This document shows positions 35,381 through 43,707 of a stretch of DNA of 64,000 bases, one piece after another. The position numbers and the translations under genes were made by a program. Below the pieces are notes generated by a model. The model did not search any database. It was not told the origin of the DNA and saw nothing but the letters and a program-made list of their open reading frames with translations. The DNA is taken from the NCBI GenBank assembly GCA_900544865.1, contig UQXA01000002.1, positions 85,473-149,472 on the forward strand, given 5' to 3'. Every line of letters starts with the position of its first letter. Positions within the stretch are counted from its first letter, which is position 1. This DNA is from an uncultured Collinsella sp. (GTDB taxonomy: Bacteria > Actinomycetota > Coriobacteriia > Coriobacteriales > Coriobacteriaceae).

Positions 35381-36100
35381 ATGCTCGATACACACGAAAA
35401 ACGGCCACTCTATTTACAGCTCACCGACGCACTGCTCAAGCAGATCGTCGATGAATATCAAGCAGACGATAAACTTCCGACAGAAATGGAACTCTGCGAC
35501 GAATACGCCGTAAGCAGAACAACCGTCCGGCTTGCCATGAGTGAGCTGGAGCGTCGTGGAAGTATCTATCGAATCCAAGGTAAGGGATCGTTTGTTGCAC
35601 CGAAACGCGTTAGCGAGCTCAATTCACTTTTAGACTTTGACTTTGCAAGCCATTGCGATGGCGTTGATCCGGATGCCATCACCAAACATTTCGACGGCCT
35701 CACATCAGGTCGTCCAATTTCCGTAATGATGCTCCAACAATTTGGATGTCAAAGTCGCGATGAAATTCAGCGTCTTGAATTGACCTACGAACTTGAAGGC
35801 AGCTTCATAGGCGCTGATACGTTCTTCATTTCAAAGTCGCGCGTTCCGAATAACCAGTTAGATTTTCAGGCATTTAGCAGAATCATGGACGACTTGTCCA
35901 AGTCTATCCAATCTGTTAGGGAAAGCTATAGAGCACGTCAGCTTAGCGATTCCGAAGCCAGTAATTATGGTGTTGCAAAACTTCCGGTCATCGAACTGAC
36001 TCATTATGCTTACGACTCCGGAGGCAAATTAATTTCAATTGTCTACCGCACCGTCTTAACTGGGCGAATCCCTTATCAAAACTTTATTTTCAAGTCCTAA
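35381..36100 (+). CDS. GntR/HutC-family regulator of third PTS cassette
   Basis: 239 residues from ATG 35381 (GAGG five bases upstream); an ATG at 35363 is also open. The winged helix (LYLQLTDALLKQIVDEY, LPTEMELCDEYAVSRTTVRLAMSELE, IQGKGSFVAP) is followed by a UTRA ligand-binding domain (RLELTYELEGSFIGADTFF). It is 80 bases after, and likely co-transcribed with, the uncharacterised gene at 34388. The dyad at 34324 is its probable operator. Confidence 0.88.
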   Translation: MLDTHEKRPLYLQLTDALLKQIVDEYQADDKLPTEMELCDEYAVSRTTVRLAMSELERRGSIYRIQGKGSFVAPKRVSELNSLLDFDFASHCDGVDPDAITKHFDGLTSGRPISVMMLQQFGCQSRDEIQRLELTYELEGSFIGADTFFISKSRVPNNQLDFQAFSRIMDDLSKSIQSVRESYRARQLSDSEASNYGVAKLPVIELTHYAYDSGGKLISIVYRTVLTGRIPYQNFIFKS

Positions 36101-36116
36101 TGTTCTTTTTCTTTTG

Positions 36117-36413
36117 TCTCGATCTGTAACACGTAGCCGAGTTTTTAAGTCCTAACCGTTACAGATCGAGACAAACAAGGTAGACCCCGCCGAATCGTCT
36201 CAATCTGTAACACTAAGACCGGTTTTGGACGTCTAGATGTTACAAATTGAGATGAATGCACAGGTCAATCCTCTCAATCTCAATCTGTAACAACTAGCTG
36301 AATTTTTCGGTCCTAGCTGTTACAGATTGAGACAAACGGAATAGGCCGGGCCAAAAATCTCAATCTGTAACATCTGGTTGGTGACTTCGCCCCTACCTGT
36401 TACAGGTTGAGAC
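36117..36413. repeat. Palindromic repeat array C (4 units, 80-nt period)
   Basis: Units at 36117-36172, 36198-36253, 36278-36333 and 36358-36413. Each is 56 nt with arms TCTCAATCTGTAACA and TGTTACAGATTGAGA around about 26 nt. In unit 1 both arms change together (TCTCGATC with GATCGAGA), and unit 4 keeps pairing through a G-U on the plus strand. Spacers 1-2 match those of array A and spacer 3 matches that of array B. It lies between convergent GntR and DeoR genes. Confidence 0.85.
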
Positions 36414-36534
36414 AATTTGATAGCGAAGTCCCCATTTGCGCGTCATATCGCATAGCGCTGACGCGCTGATTCCCCACAATGACAGGGGGGCAAAAGTCCT
36501 CACACAGCGCTTACTAGCAATCCTGCAACGCTAG

Positions 36535-37299
36535 CTAGCAGATGATCTGCGTATGCTCCTCGATGGCGGCACGGTCCTCGGCGGTAATACCCGGCTCGCA
36601 CACCACGGCATCCAGGCTGTCCAGGCGGCAGAAGGTGTAGAAGTCGCGCTTGCCGATCTTGCTGGAGTCGGCGATCAGATAGCGCGAGTCGGCCTTGCTA
36701 AAGGCGAGCTGCTGGATACGACCCTCTTCCATGTTAGATGTGGACACGTCGCCGTCCAAGATGCCGTTGGCGCCGATAAACGCCGCATCGATACCTAACG
36801 CACGCAGGGTATCCTCGGCCGTTGGTCCCACAAAAGCGGCGGTGCGGCGACGATACATGCCGCCCACGAGGCACAGGTCGCAGTCTTCGCGCGCCTCGAG
36901 CAGGTTAAACACCGAAAGCGAGTTGGTCACAATGCGCAGGCGGCACGCCGGCAGCATCGAGGCCATCTGCTCAACCGTAGTGCCCGTACCCAAAAAGATG
37001 GTCGAACCTTCCTCGATAAGCTCCACGGCGCGGCGCGCAATCTGCAGCTTTTCCTCGGCATGCTTGGTGCGCTTTTCGCTGTGCGAGTACTCGTGGCGCA
37101 ACATAGCGTGGGGACGACCCTGCGCACTGCGGGCGCCGCCGTGCACGCGCTCGATCTCGCCCAGGCTCGCAAGCTCCTCAAGGTCACGGCGGATCGTCAT
37201 ATCCGAGACACCTAACGCATCCGAAATCTCTTTGACCGAGACCGTTCCCTGTTCCTCGAGCAGCTGACGAACCTTATCCTGTCGTTCCGCTTTAATCAC
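36535..37299 (-). CDS. DeoR-family transcriptional regulator (LacR/GlpR-like)
   Basis: About 254 residues. A GTG at 37299 with GAGGA seven bases upstream is preferred; an earlier GTG at 37320 lacks a ribosome site. The winged helix has VKEISDALGVSDMTIRRDLEELASLGEIERVHGGA; the sensor domain has IFLGTGTTVEQMA, LCLVGGMYRRRTAAFVGP and DSSKIGKRDFYTF. It is divergent from galM, its likely target. A 5'-truncated near-identical copy lies at 31779-32174. Confidence 0.9.
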   Translation of the reverse strand: MIKAERQDKVRQLLEEQGTVSVKEISDALGVSDMTIRRDLEELASLGEIERVHGGARSAQGRPHAMLRHEYSHSEKRTKHAEEKLQIARRAVELIEEGSTIFLGTGTTVEQMASMLPACRLRIVTNSLSVFNLLEAREDCDLCLVGGMYRRRTAAFVGPTAEDTLRALGIDAAFIGANGILDGDVSTSNMEEGRIQQLAFSKADSRYLIADSSKIGKRDFYTFCRLDSLDAVVCEPGITAEDRAAIEEHTQIIC

Positions 37300-37504
37300 G
37301 ATGAGTCCTCGCTGTTCCACGCTCGCGTCAATTCAAACAATAACGAACAAATTGTATCAGACTCGCGCGCGTCAAAAATGAACGCCCGCACGGCTCCAAT
37401 CATCACTTTTTTGAGAAAAATACCCCCTGCTTTAGTGGGATGTAGTGATAATCTCACCTGTTCGCGCTACAGTTTGTCGGAAATACCTCGATGTTAGGAA
37501 CCAA

Positions 37505-38557
37505 ATGATCACTTCCGAGCTTTTCGGCACCGCGCCGTGCGGTACCCCCGTTCATCGTTACACCCTCAACGGGCCCGAGATCTGCGTTCGCATTATGGAC
37601 TATGGCGCCACCGTGCTGGGTATCGATGTGCCCGACATTCCCGGCAACGTGCGCGATGTGGTGCTGGGCTTCGATAAGCTCGAGGATTACTTTGACAACC
37701 CCGCCTGCTTTGGCGCGACCATCGGCCCCGTGGCAAACCGCACCGCGGGCGCCACGATCACCATCGACGGTACGGACTGGCATATGCCCGCCAACGAGGG
37801 CGCCAACAACCTGCACAGCGATCTTGAGCACGGCCTGCACAAGCGCGTGTGGGATGTTGAGCTCGACGAGGCCCACAACGCCGTGCGCATGACCACCTCA
37901 CTTGAGGATGGCGAGTTGGGCCTGCCCGGCAACCGCACCTTTACGGCCGTGTTTACCGTGACGCACACCGGCCGCTTCCGTATCGAATATGGCTGCGAGA
38001 GCGACCGTGCCACGTACGTGTCCATGACCAACCACACGTACTTTAACCTTGCCGGTCATAATGCCGGCATGGACTGCGAGCACTTCTTTGTTGCTAACGC
38101 TGCCCACTACCTGCCCATCGACGACCAGAACATTCCTACTGGCGAGATTGCTCCGGTCGAGGGAACACCGTTTGATTTTCGCGAGTTACGCCCCGTCGCA
38201 CCTGGCATGGAGGCCGACCATCCGCAGATTAAGCAGGCACGCGGCTACGATCACTGCCTGTGCATTGGCGGCTATCAGTACGGCCGCAATCTGCGCCGTG
38301 CCCTGCACGTCGAGGAGATGTGGACCGGCCGTGAGCTGGACTACTACACCACCGCCCCGGGCGTGCAGCTCTACACCGGCAACTGGCTAGGCGATGAGCA
38401 CGCCAAGGACGATGCCAACTACGGCTGGGGCGCCGGCTTTGCCCTCGAGGCCGAGATGTACCCCGACACGCCGCACCAGCCGCTGTTCCCGCAGGGCATT
38501 GTGGGCCCGGGTCATCCCTACAGCAATGTGATCGAATACCACTTTATGAGGCACTAA
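37505..38557 (+). CDS. galM: Aldose 1-epimerase (galactose mutarotase)
   Basis: 350 residues from ATG 37505 (TAGGAA upstream). Classical GalM motifs: GPVANRTAGA, MTNHTYFNLAGH with the catalytic His, the acidic Glu near the C-terminus in FALEAEMYPDTPHQ, and FPQGIVGPGHPYSNV. It interconverts alpha- and beta-galactose and so feeds galactokinase. It stands alone with its own terminator, divergent from a DeoR regulator. Distinct from the LacX-type epimerases at 17215 and 40724. Confidence 0.93.
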   Translation: MITSELFGTAPCGTPVHRYTLNGPEICVRIMDYGATVLGIDVPDIPGNVRDVVLGFDKLEDYFDNPACFGATIGPVANRTAGATITIDGTDWHMPANEGANNLHSDLEHGLHKRVWDVELDEAHNAVRMTTSLEDGELGLPGNRTFTAVFTVTHTGRFRIEYGCESDRATYVSMTNHTYFNLAGHNAGMDCEHFFVANAAHYLPIDDQNIPTGEIAPVEGTPFDFRELRPVAPGMEADHPQIKQARGYDHCLCIGGYQYGRNLRRALHVEEMWTGRELDYYTTAPGVQLYTGNWLGDEHAKDDANYGWGAGFALEAEMYPDTPHQPLFPQGIVGPGHPYSNVIEYHFMRH

Positions 38558-38585
38558 GCCCATAACGCAACATATCGCACAGCAG

Positions 38586-38617
38586 CGCCCGCCGGCACAC
38601 CGCCGACGGGCGTTTTT
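38586..38617 (+). terminator. Terminator of galM
   Basis: CGCCCGCCGGC pairs with GCCGACGGGCG around a 5-base loop, followed by TTTTT. Confidence 0.85.
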
Positions 38618-38695
38618 CTACCTAGTTGTAGGCAACCAGGCACATCCCGGCTTGAGTGATTAGTGCATTTAACGTGAGAAAAGCTGTCAGAACAC

Positions 38696-38724
38696 TTGCG
38701 CGGATTTGCGATGTCCCGTATCAT
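38696..38724 (+). promoter_or_regulatory. Sigma-70-type promoter of tRNA-Thr
   Basis: TTGCGC (38696-38701) and TATCAT (38719-38724) with 17-base spacing, about 39 bases ahead of the mature tRNA. Confidence 0.6.
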
Positions 38725-38763
38725 AGACAGCCGTTGACGCCTCAGCTGCGTCACCACATGGCC

Positions 38764-38839
38764 GCCAGCGTAGCTCAGTTGGTAGAGCACCGCTCTCGTA
38801 AAGCGGGGGTCACCGGTTCGAGCCCGGTCGCTGGCTCCA
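38764..38839 (+). tRNA. tRNA-Thr (anticodon CGT)
   Basis: 76 nt with all arms: acceptor GCCAGCG/CGCTGGC, D arm GCTC/GAGC, anticodon stem CCGCT/AGCGG with loop CTCGTAA, T arm ACCGG-TTCGAGC-CCGGT, and an encoded CCA end. Anticodon CGT reads codon ACG. Confidence 0.97.
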
Positions 38840-38850
38840 TTGCACAAATC

Positions 38851-38874
38851 AGCCGCCTTCGGGCGGCTTTTTTG
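38851..38874 (+). terminator. Terminator of tRNA-Thr
   Basis: GCCGCC-TTCG-GGCGGC followed by six T, 12 bases past the tRNA. Confidence 0.9.
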
Positions 38875-38944
38875 TTTTCGATTTTGAGTGCGCGCGCCCA
38901 CCCACGCATCGCAACAGCGTCAGCTCCCCTATTCAAAAACAGAA

Positions 38945-39020
38945 ACCCCGTTAATCGTGATTCCCCTAGGGAAAACACGATTAACGGGGTCGTAGCGTGA
39001 TTCCCCTAGGGAAAACACGC
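38945..39020 (-). repeat. Duplicated palindrome with CCCTAGGG core, likely also a terminator
   Basis: CGTGATTCCCCTAGGGAAAA followed by CACG occurs at 38956-38979 and 38996-39019 (40-base period). The first copy is extended to a perfect 15-bp outer stem (ACCCCGTTAATCGTG with its complement at 38976-38990). On the minus strand this larger hairpin is followed by TTTCTGTTTTTG and could terminate the gene at 39052. Confidence 0.6.
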
Positions 39021-39051
39021 CATCAGACGAACGGCTCAGTCGGGCAGTTCG

Positions 39052-39525
39052 CTACTCCTCCCAGTAGGCGTCGGCAAGCAGCTTAAAGCAGATCTTCTTG
39101 ACCGGCTGTGCGCCATCGCCCGGGAACTCGAGCGTGGGCATGTGCGGCTCGCCGGCAACAAACAGCGCGAACTTGTCGTCGGCAAGATCGCCGGCGATCG
39201 AGGCGTCGGAATCGACCAGATCGTAGTCGTCCTTCTCGTCAAACTCCTGGACCAGCGTCAGGCTACCCGTAGCGACCTTAAAGGCCTCGCGACCCTCGAC
39301 GTCGATCTGCAGGTCGTGATAGCGCTGATGCGTCTCATAGTGAGCCTCGGCCTCGGGACGCGTCGTGGGAGCCATGACGTTTGCAAAGACCTTGTCGCCC
39401 AGAATCGGATGGCTGCCGACCTCGAGCTGCGCCGGGTCGTTCTCCTCGAGCCAGTCGATCAGCACGTCGAGGCCCTTGAGCATTCCGCGGTACTCCTCGA
39501 TATCGCCCAATGCACCGTAAATCAT
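39052..39525 (-). CDS. YhcH/YjgK/YiaL (EbgC-like) family protein
   Basis: 157 residues, normal for this cupin-like family that includes E. coli YhcH and the beta subunit of evolved beta-galactosidase. Conserved features are the ETHQRYHDLQIDVEG segment with candidate metal-binding His residues, FALFVAGEPHMPTLEF and VKKICFKL. The family acts on sugar acids or anomers in sialic acid and galactoside use. It follows the second lacC region on the same strand. Confidence 0.85.
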   Translation of the reverse strand: MIYGALGDIEEYRGMLKGLDVLIDWLEENDPAQLEVGSHPILGDKVFANVMAPTTRPEAEAHYETHQRYHDLQIDVEGREAFKVATGSLTLVQEFDEKDDYDLVDSDASIAGDLADDKFALFVAGEPHMPTLEFPGDGAQPVKKICFKLLADAYWEE

Positions 39526-39557
39526 CTAAATCCCCTCTCGGATCGTTTCTTTGGCGG

Positions 39558-39729
39558 CTACTCGGCAAACGCGTTACCAAAGCTGTTGCCACCCGCATAC
39601 GTCTCGACCAGGGTAAGGTCGGGAATGAACGCGACAGTATCGGCGTCGCGCCCCGGCGTAATGCTACCGCACTTGTCGTTGGCTCTAACCACAAGCAAAC
39701 AACCGATGCCAGAGCCGACGCCCAAGTTC
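39558..39729 (-). pseudogene. Remnant of nagA (C-terminal end only)
   Basis: The minus-strand frame ending at 39558 reads NDKCGSITPGRDADTVAF, then LTLVETYAGGNSFGNAFAE and stop. It parallels the end of the intact NagA at 42421 (EDKCGSIMPGRDADFVVF, LTLVETYVGGQSVGNAFTE). Upstream codons between the second lacC stop and this block are only weakly similar, and there is no start or catalytic region. It shows that a second nagA once followed or preceded the second lacC. Confidence 0.8.
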
Positions 39730-40665
39730 TTACAGCTCGGCCACGTCGACGCCGTTGTAAACCTCGTCCCAACGGTCCATGACCAGATGACCGGTCATGG
39801 GATCCATGGCATTAAGCTTGCCACAGGTGTTGGCGGTCCGCAGCACCGTCTCGTCGTCCGCGCCGGCAGCGATGGCATGCGCGAAACCGGCGATAGTGGA
39901 GTCGCCGGAACCCGTAGCGTTAACGGCAGGAATATCGGGGGTCTTGGCACGGAACGCACGTCCGTTGTGGAAGCCCACGGAGCCGGCAGCGCCCATGGAC
40001 ACGACGACCCAGGGGATATCGGAGAAGCGGGCGTCAGAGGCGAGCGCAGCACGGAGCTCGTCCACATCGTCGGTGGTAAAGCTCGTGCCCAACAAGCCGT
40101 TGATCTCGGTTAGGTTAGGCTTGACCAGCTCGGGCTTGACCTCGGACTTGAGGGCAGCCTCAAGCGAAGCGCCCGAGGTATCGAGCAGCACCTTGGCGCC
40201 GGCGTTCTCGGCAATGCCCGTAATCTTGGCATAGTAGTCTGCCTCGACACCGCGGGGCAGCGAACCCGAAATAGTGACGACGTCGGCCTTGCTCGCAAGC
40301 TCGGTAAACTTGGCGGTAAAGGCATCCAGCTCCTCGGGGGCAATCGTCGGGCCGCTCTCGAGCAGCTCGGTCTGGTTGCCAGCGTGGAGGATGTTGAGGC
40401 AAATGCGAGTCTCGCCCTTGATGGGCACAAAGTCGTTGTTAATACCGTTGGCATCCATGAGCTCTGCCATATAGGCGCCCATATGGCCACCGAGCAGACC
40501 GGTTGCCACAACGTCGTCGCCCAGCTGGCCCAGCACACGGGCCACGTTGAGACCCTTGCCGCCGGCGGTCTTTTCGGGCGTCACACGGTTGACGTCGTCG
40601 ATAATGAGCTCATCGAGCTGATAGCGCGTATCGACAGACGGGTTCATCGTAACGGTGAGGATCAT
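39730..40665 (-). CDS. lacC: Tagatose-6-phosphate kinase / 1-phosphofructokinase family, second copy
   Basis: 311-residue PfkB kinase nearly colinear with the LacC at 16226: MILTVTMNPSVDTRY, KTAGGKGLNVARVL, VTISGSLPRGVEADYY and NATGSGDSTIAGFAHA. Near the nagA/agaS block it would convert tagatose-6-P, made by AgaS from galactosamine-6-P, to the bisphosphate. It is followed 58 bases upstream on the same strand by the second LacX-type epimerase. Confidence 0.9.
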   Translation of the reverse strand: MILTVTMNPSVDTRYQLDELIIDDVNRVTPEKTAGGKGLNVARVLGQLGDDVVATGLLGGHMGAYMAELMDANGINNDFVPIKGETRICLNILHAGNQTELLESGPTIAPEELDAFTAKFTELASKADVVTISGSLPRGVEADYYAKITGIAENAGAKVLLDTSGASLEAALKSEVKPELVKPNLTEINGLLGTSFTTDDVDELRAALASDARFSDIPWVVVSMGAAGSVGFHNGRAFRAKTPDIPAVNATGSGDSTIAGFAHAIAAGADDETVLRTANTCGKLNAMDPMTGHLVMDRWDEVYNGVDVAEL

Positions 40666-40723
40666 TTTAGCTCCTTATCTCGCGGGCTCCTTGTGCCTCG
40701 CGATACGAGTCGACAAAACGGAA

Positions 40724-41605
40724 TTACAGAATCTCAATCGTGAACGAGCGAACGACAGTCTCCTTGGGCTTGGCGACAAGGCAGCCGCGCTTATGCTCAA
40801 GTACGTCGTCCTCATCGGAGCAGGTCGAGAGGCCGCCCCAGGGCTCAACTGCCACAAAATCGCCCTCGGGCTTACTCCACACGATGAGGTACGGGAAACC
40901 CTCAAAACTCAAGCGAACGCCCTTGTCCTCGCCCTTCTTGGAAAGCGTGACCTGACGACTCTCGAGCACGTCAAAGATGGTCTCCGCAAAATCGAAGAGC
41001 TCATGCGACAGGGGCAGCGTCTTTCCCACCATGGGGTTCTTGGAGCGGTTGGTAACGTCAATCAAGCCAGTCGAAGGGACAGCGGTGCAGAGCTCCGCAG
41101 CCTCGTCCTTCTCGAAGCGCAACTCGTAGTCCGTATAGGCCTCGCCCTCGTCGAGCGGGCACCTAAAGCCGGGGTGTCCACCGATAAAGAACGGCATGTC
41201 CTCGGTGCCCTCGTTGGTCACCTCATAGGAAACGCGCACGGCAGCGTCCTCGAGCGTATAACGAGCGACAAGCTTAAACGGGTAGGGATAATCTCTCAGC
41301 AGCGCGGCGTTATCCTCCGAAGCCAGGCACATAGCCAGCTCGTTTGCGCTTTGGCTCAGCAGCTTCCACTCCTGCTTGCGCGCAAAGCCGTGGCGGGCGA
41401 GCTTCACATGATACCCGGAAAACGTCATGGCACTGCCATCGCGCAGGCCTCCGCAAATCGGGAAGCAAATCGGTGCCTGGCCAGACCACACGGCGGGATC
41501 GCCCTGCCACAGATACTCGCGACCTCCAGCCTCAATCGAGGTAAACGAACCACCAGCCGTGGACACCTTAACAGAAATCGAATCGTTGGAGAGAGCGTAT
41601 TCCAT
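40724..41605 (-). CDS. lacX: Aldose 1-epimerase family protein (LacX-like), second copy
   Basis: 293 residues from ATG 41605 (AAAGGAT upstream), the same length as the paralogue at 17215 and closely similar (GREYLWQGDPAVWSGQAPI, FFIGGHPGFRCPLDEGEA, WSKPEGDFVAVEPWGG). It is cotranscribed with the second lacC. It may act as a mutarotase for a phosphorylated or free amino or neutral sugar; the substrate is unproven. The upstream region is shared with the divergent flavodoxin gene. Confidence 0.87.
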   Translation of the reverse strand: MEYALSNDSISVKVSTAGGSFTSIEAGGREYLWQGDPAVWSGQAPICFPICGGLRDGSAMTFSGYHVKLARHGFARKQEWKLLSQSANELAMCLASEDNAALLRDYPYPFKLVARYTLEDAAVRVSYEVTNEGTEDMPFFIGGHPGFRCPLDEGEAYTDYELRFEKDEAAELCTAVPSTGLIDVTNRSKNPMVGKTLPLSHELFDFAETIFDVLESRQVTLSKKGEDKGVRLSFEGFPYLIVWSKPEGDFVAVEPWGGLSTCSDEDDVLEHKRGCLVAKPKETVVRSFTIEIL

Positions 41606-41760
41606 TGCCCATCCTTTCGAACAACTGCTTTTGCTCACAAGCACCCGTCTCGGCCCTGACTAAAGGACAAACCCGCACGCTCATCGATGTGTCCGGTATC
41701 CCAGCCATGCAACGGGGTACCATACAGACATTGATGCAATTACAGCTGGAAGGCCTTCTT

Positions 41761-42345
41761 ATGCGAACCATCATCCTCTACGCCTCGCGCCATCACGGCA
41801 ATACGAAAAAGCTCGTGGACGCCATCGTCGAGGCACACCCCGAGATCGATACCCTCGACGTCAAGGCGCTCGGCAAAAACGAGTATCCCAACCTGCACGA
41901 ATATCATCTAATCGGTGTCGCCACGGGCATCTATTACTCCGAGATCGACAAGGATATGGCGCGCGTGCTCACCAACGTGCTGCAGCCGCAGGACAAGGTG
42001 TTTGGCCTTATGACCTACGGTGGCAAAAACAAGTGGTACGGCAAGGATATCGATGGCATCTGCCGCATGAGGCAGGCCATCTTTATGGGTGTCTACGGCT
42101 GCCCCGGCTTTGATACGTGGGGGCCGTTCAAACTCACCGGCGGTGTCCAAAAGGGACACCCGACCGCTGAGGAAATTAAGGGCGCCGTCGACTTCTTCGA
42201 CAAGATCGAAGACGAGTATGGCGACATCATCGTCGAAGAGTACGCCAAGCGCGAGAAGCGCCTAGCATACGAGAAGGAGCATCCTGCAGGAGGCCTGGTG
42301 GCCGGCGTTAAGCGCACGGTAAAGAAGATCGCTAACAAGCTGTAA
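41761..42345 (+). CDS. Flavodoxin-family protein
   Basis: 194 residues from ATG 41761 (GGAAGG upstream). The FMN-binding start is IILYASRHHGNTKKLVDAI, followed by HLIGVATGIYYSEIDKDM and VFGLMTYGGKNKWYG; a basic C-terminal tail (LVAGVKRTVKKIANKL) could touch membrane or nucleic acid. It is probably an electron carrier or quinone-reductase-like flavoprotein. It is isolated between two minus-strand sugar operons and has its own terminator. Confidence 0.82.
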   Translation: MRTIILYASRHHGNTKKLVDAIVEAHPEIDTLDVKALGKNEYPNLHEYHLIGVATGIYYSEIDKDMARVLTNVLQPQDKVFGLMTYGGKNKWYGKDIDGICRMRQAIFMGVYGCPGFDTWGPFKLTGGVQKGHPTAEEIKGAVDFFDKIEDEYGDIIVEEYAKREKRLAYEKEHPAGGLVAGVKRTVKKIANKL

Positions 42346-42378
42346 CTGTGAAGGTACTTTTGAGCGTTTAACCCATGC

Positions 42379-42415
42379 GGCGGGTCCGAGCAGATTCGGG
42401 CCCGCCGTCTTTTTC
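42379..42415 (+). terminator. Terminator of flavodoxin gene
   Basis: GGCGGGTCCGA pairs with TCGGGCCCGCC (one wobble), followed by GTCTTTTTC. Confidence 0.8.
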
Positions 42416-42420
42416 TATCG

Positions 42421-43590
42421 TTACTCGGTAAAGGCGTTACCGACGCTCTGACCGCCAACATACGTCTCGACGAGGGTGAGCTCATGGTCGAACACGACAA
42501 AGTCGGCATCGCGACCCGGCATGATGCTGCCGCACTTATCCTCGATGTGCACGGAGCGTGCCGGCACCTCGGTTGCCATGCGAATGGCGATATCGGCACT
42601 GGCGATGCCCCAGTCGACGATGTTCTTAACGCCCTGGGCAAGCGTGAGCACCGAGCCGGCAATGCTCTTGCCGTCGGCGAGCCAGCACAGGTTGTCCTTC
42701 ATGATGACGTCCATGCCGCCACTGGTGTAGCTGCCCTCGGGCATGCCGCCGCAACCCAGGCAGTCGGTGATGAGCACCGTATGCTGCCAGCCCTTTGCCT
42801 GCAGCAGCGCCTTGATAGCGCCAGGGTTTACGTGCTTGCCGTCACAGATGATCTCGGCGTAGGTCTCGGGCGTGGACATGGCAGCACCCACAACACCGGG
42901 CTCACGGTGATGCAGTCCGCGCTGGCCGTTATAGGTATGCGTAAAGCAGCTGGCACCGGCGTTGATGGCGGCGATGCACTCATCGTAGGTGGCGTCGGAG
43001 TGACCGATGCTGGTCACCACACCCTTGGCGTTCAGAGCAGCCGCATAGGCAGCGGCACCGTCGTGCTCGGCTGCCATGGCGCTCTTAACGATGCGACCAC
43101 CCGCAGCCTCCTGCCACTGATCGAAGACCTCCTCGGAGGGATCGATAAGATAAGCGGGGTTCTGCGCGCCCACGTGCTTCATGGTAAAGAAAGGGCCTTC
43201 CAGGTAGATGCCCTGAATGCGAGCACCGCAGAAGTCGGGGCCACGGCCCTCGTCCGCCTGAGCGATGGCGGCGCAGGCGTCCTTGATCTGCTCGACGCCA
43301 TCGGTGAACGTCGTGGGCAGCCAGCTGGTGGTACCGCGACGGGCGAGCTCGGTCGAGCTGATATCGATGCCCTCGGGATCGTTATCGGTAGTCGAATGGT
43401 TATAGAAGCCATGGATGTGGGTGTCGACCATGCCCGGCGCGATCCACGATCCCGTGTAGTCCTTGATCTCGCAGGAGGGCTCGTCGGCCTGCCAAGCGCC
43501 AAAGACGCCGTCCTCGACCATAAGATAGCCGCCCAGTTGCGGGCCTGCCGGCAAGAAGAACTTGTCAGCCTTAATTGCGTACGTGCTCAT
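42421..43590 (-). CDS. nagA: N-acetylgalactosamine/glucosamine-6-phosphate deacetylase
   Basis: 389-residue amidohydrolase. Metal-binding VDTHIHGFYNHST, GHSDATYDECIAAINAGASCFTH and the catalytic Asp in LITDCLGCGGMPEG are intact. AAGGAG precedes the ATG. Placement beside agaS and a mannose-family PTS points to GalNAc-6-P as the main substrate (AgaA role), giving galactosamine-6-P and acetate; GlcNAc-6-P is possible too. A remnant of a second copy lies at 39558. Confidence 0.93.
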   Translation of the reverse strand: MSTYAIKADKFFLPAGPQLGGYLMVEDGVFGAWQADEPSCEIKDYTGSWIAPGMVDTHIHGFYNHSTTDNDPEGIDISSTELARRGTTSWLPTTFTDGVEQIKDACAAIAQADEGRGPDFCGARIQGIYLEGPFFTMKHVGAQNPAYLIDPSEEVFDQWQEAAGGRIVKSAMAAEHDGAAAYAAALNAKGVVTSIGHSDATYDECIAAINAGASCFTHTYNGQRGLHHREPGVVGAAMSTPETYAEIICDGKHVNPGAIKALLQAKGWQHTVLITDCLGCGGMPEGSYTSGGMDVIMKDNLCWLADGKSIAGSVLTLAQGVKNIVDWGIASADIAIRMATEVPARSVHIEDKCGSIMPGRDADFVVFDHELTLVETYVGGQSVGNAFTE

Positions 43591-43650
43591 ATGTACTCCT
43601 TACTTCTAAAGCAGTTGACTGTGGTGATGTTTATACCCAGCTCACGTAAA

Positions 43651-43690
43651 ACAAAAAGCGCCCGCCCGCCGTTATGAGCGGACGGGCGCC
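43651..43690 (-). terminator. Terminator of agaS
   Basis: GCGCCCGCCCGCC pairs with GCGGACGGGCGC (one mismatch). On the minus strand it ends in CTTTTTG, 18 bases past the agaS stop. Confidence 0.75.
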
Positions 43691-43707
43691 CTTACAGGGG
43701 GACGCGA

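Noticed and set aside
26377..36413. CRISPR array
   Set aside because: The regular 80-nt period is suggestive, but the 56-nt units are long variable palindromes, spacers are shared between arrays, and no cas genes are present.
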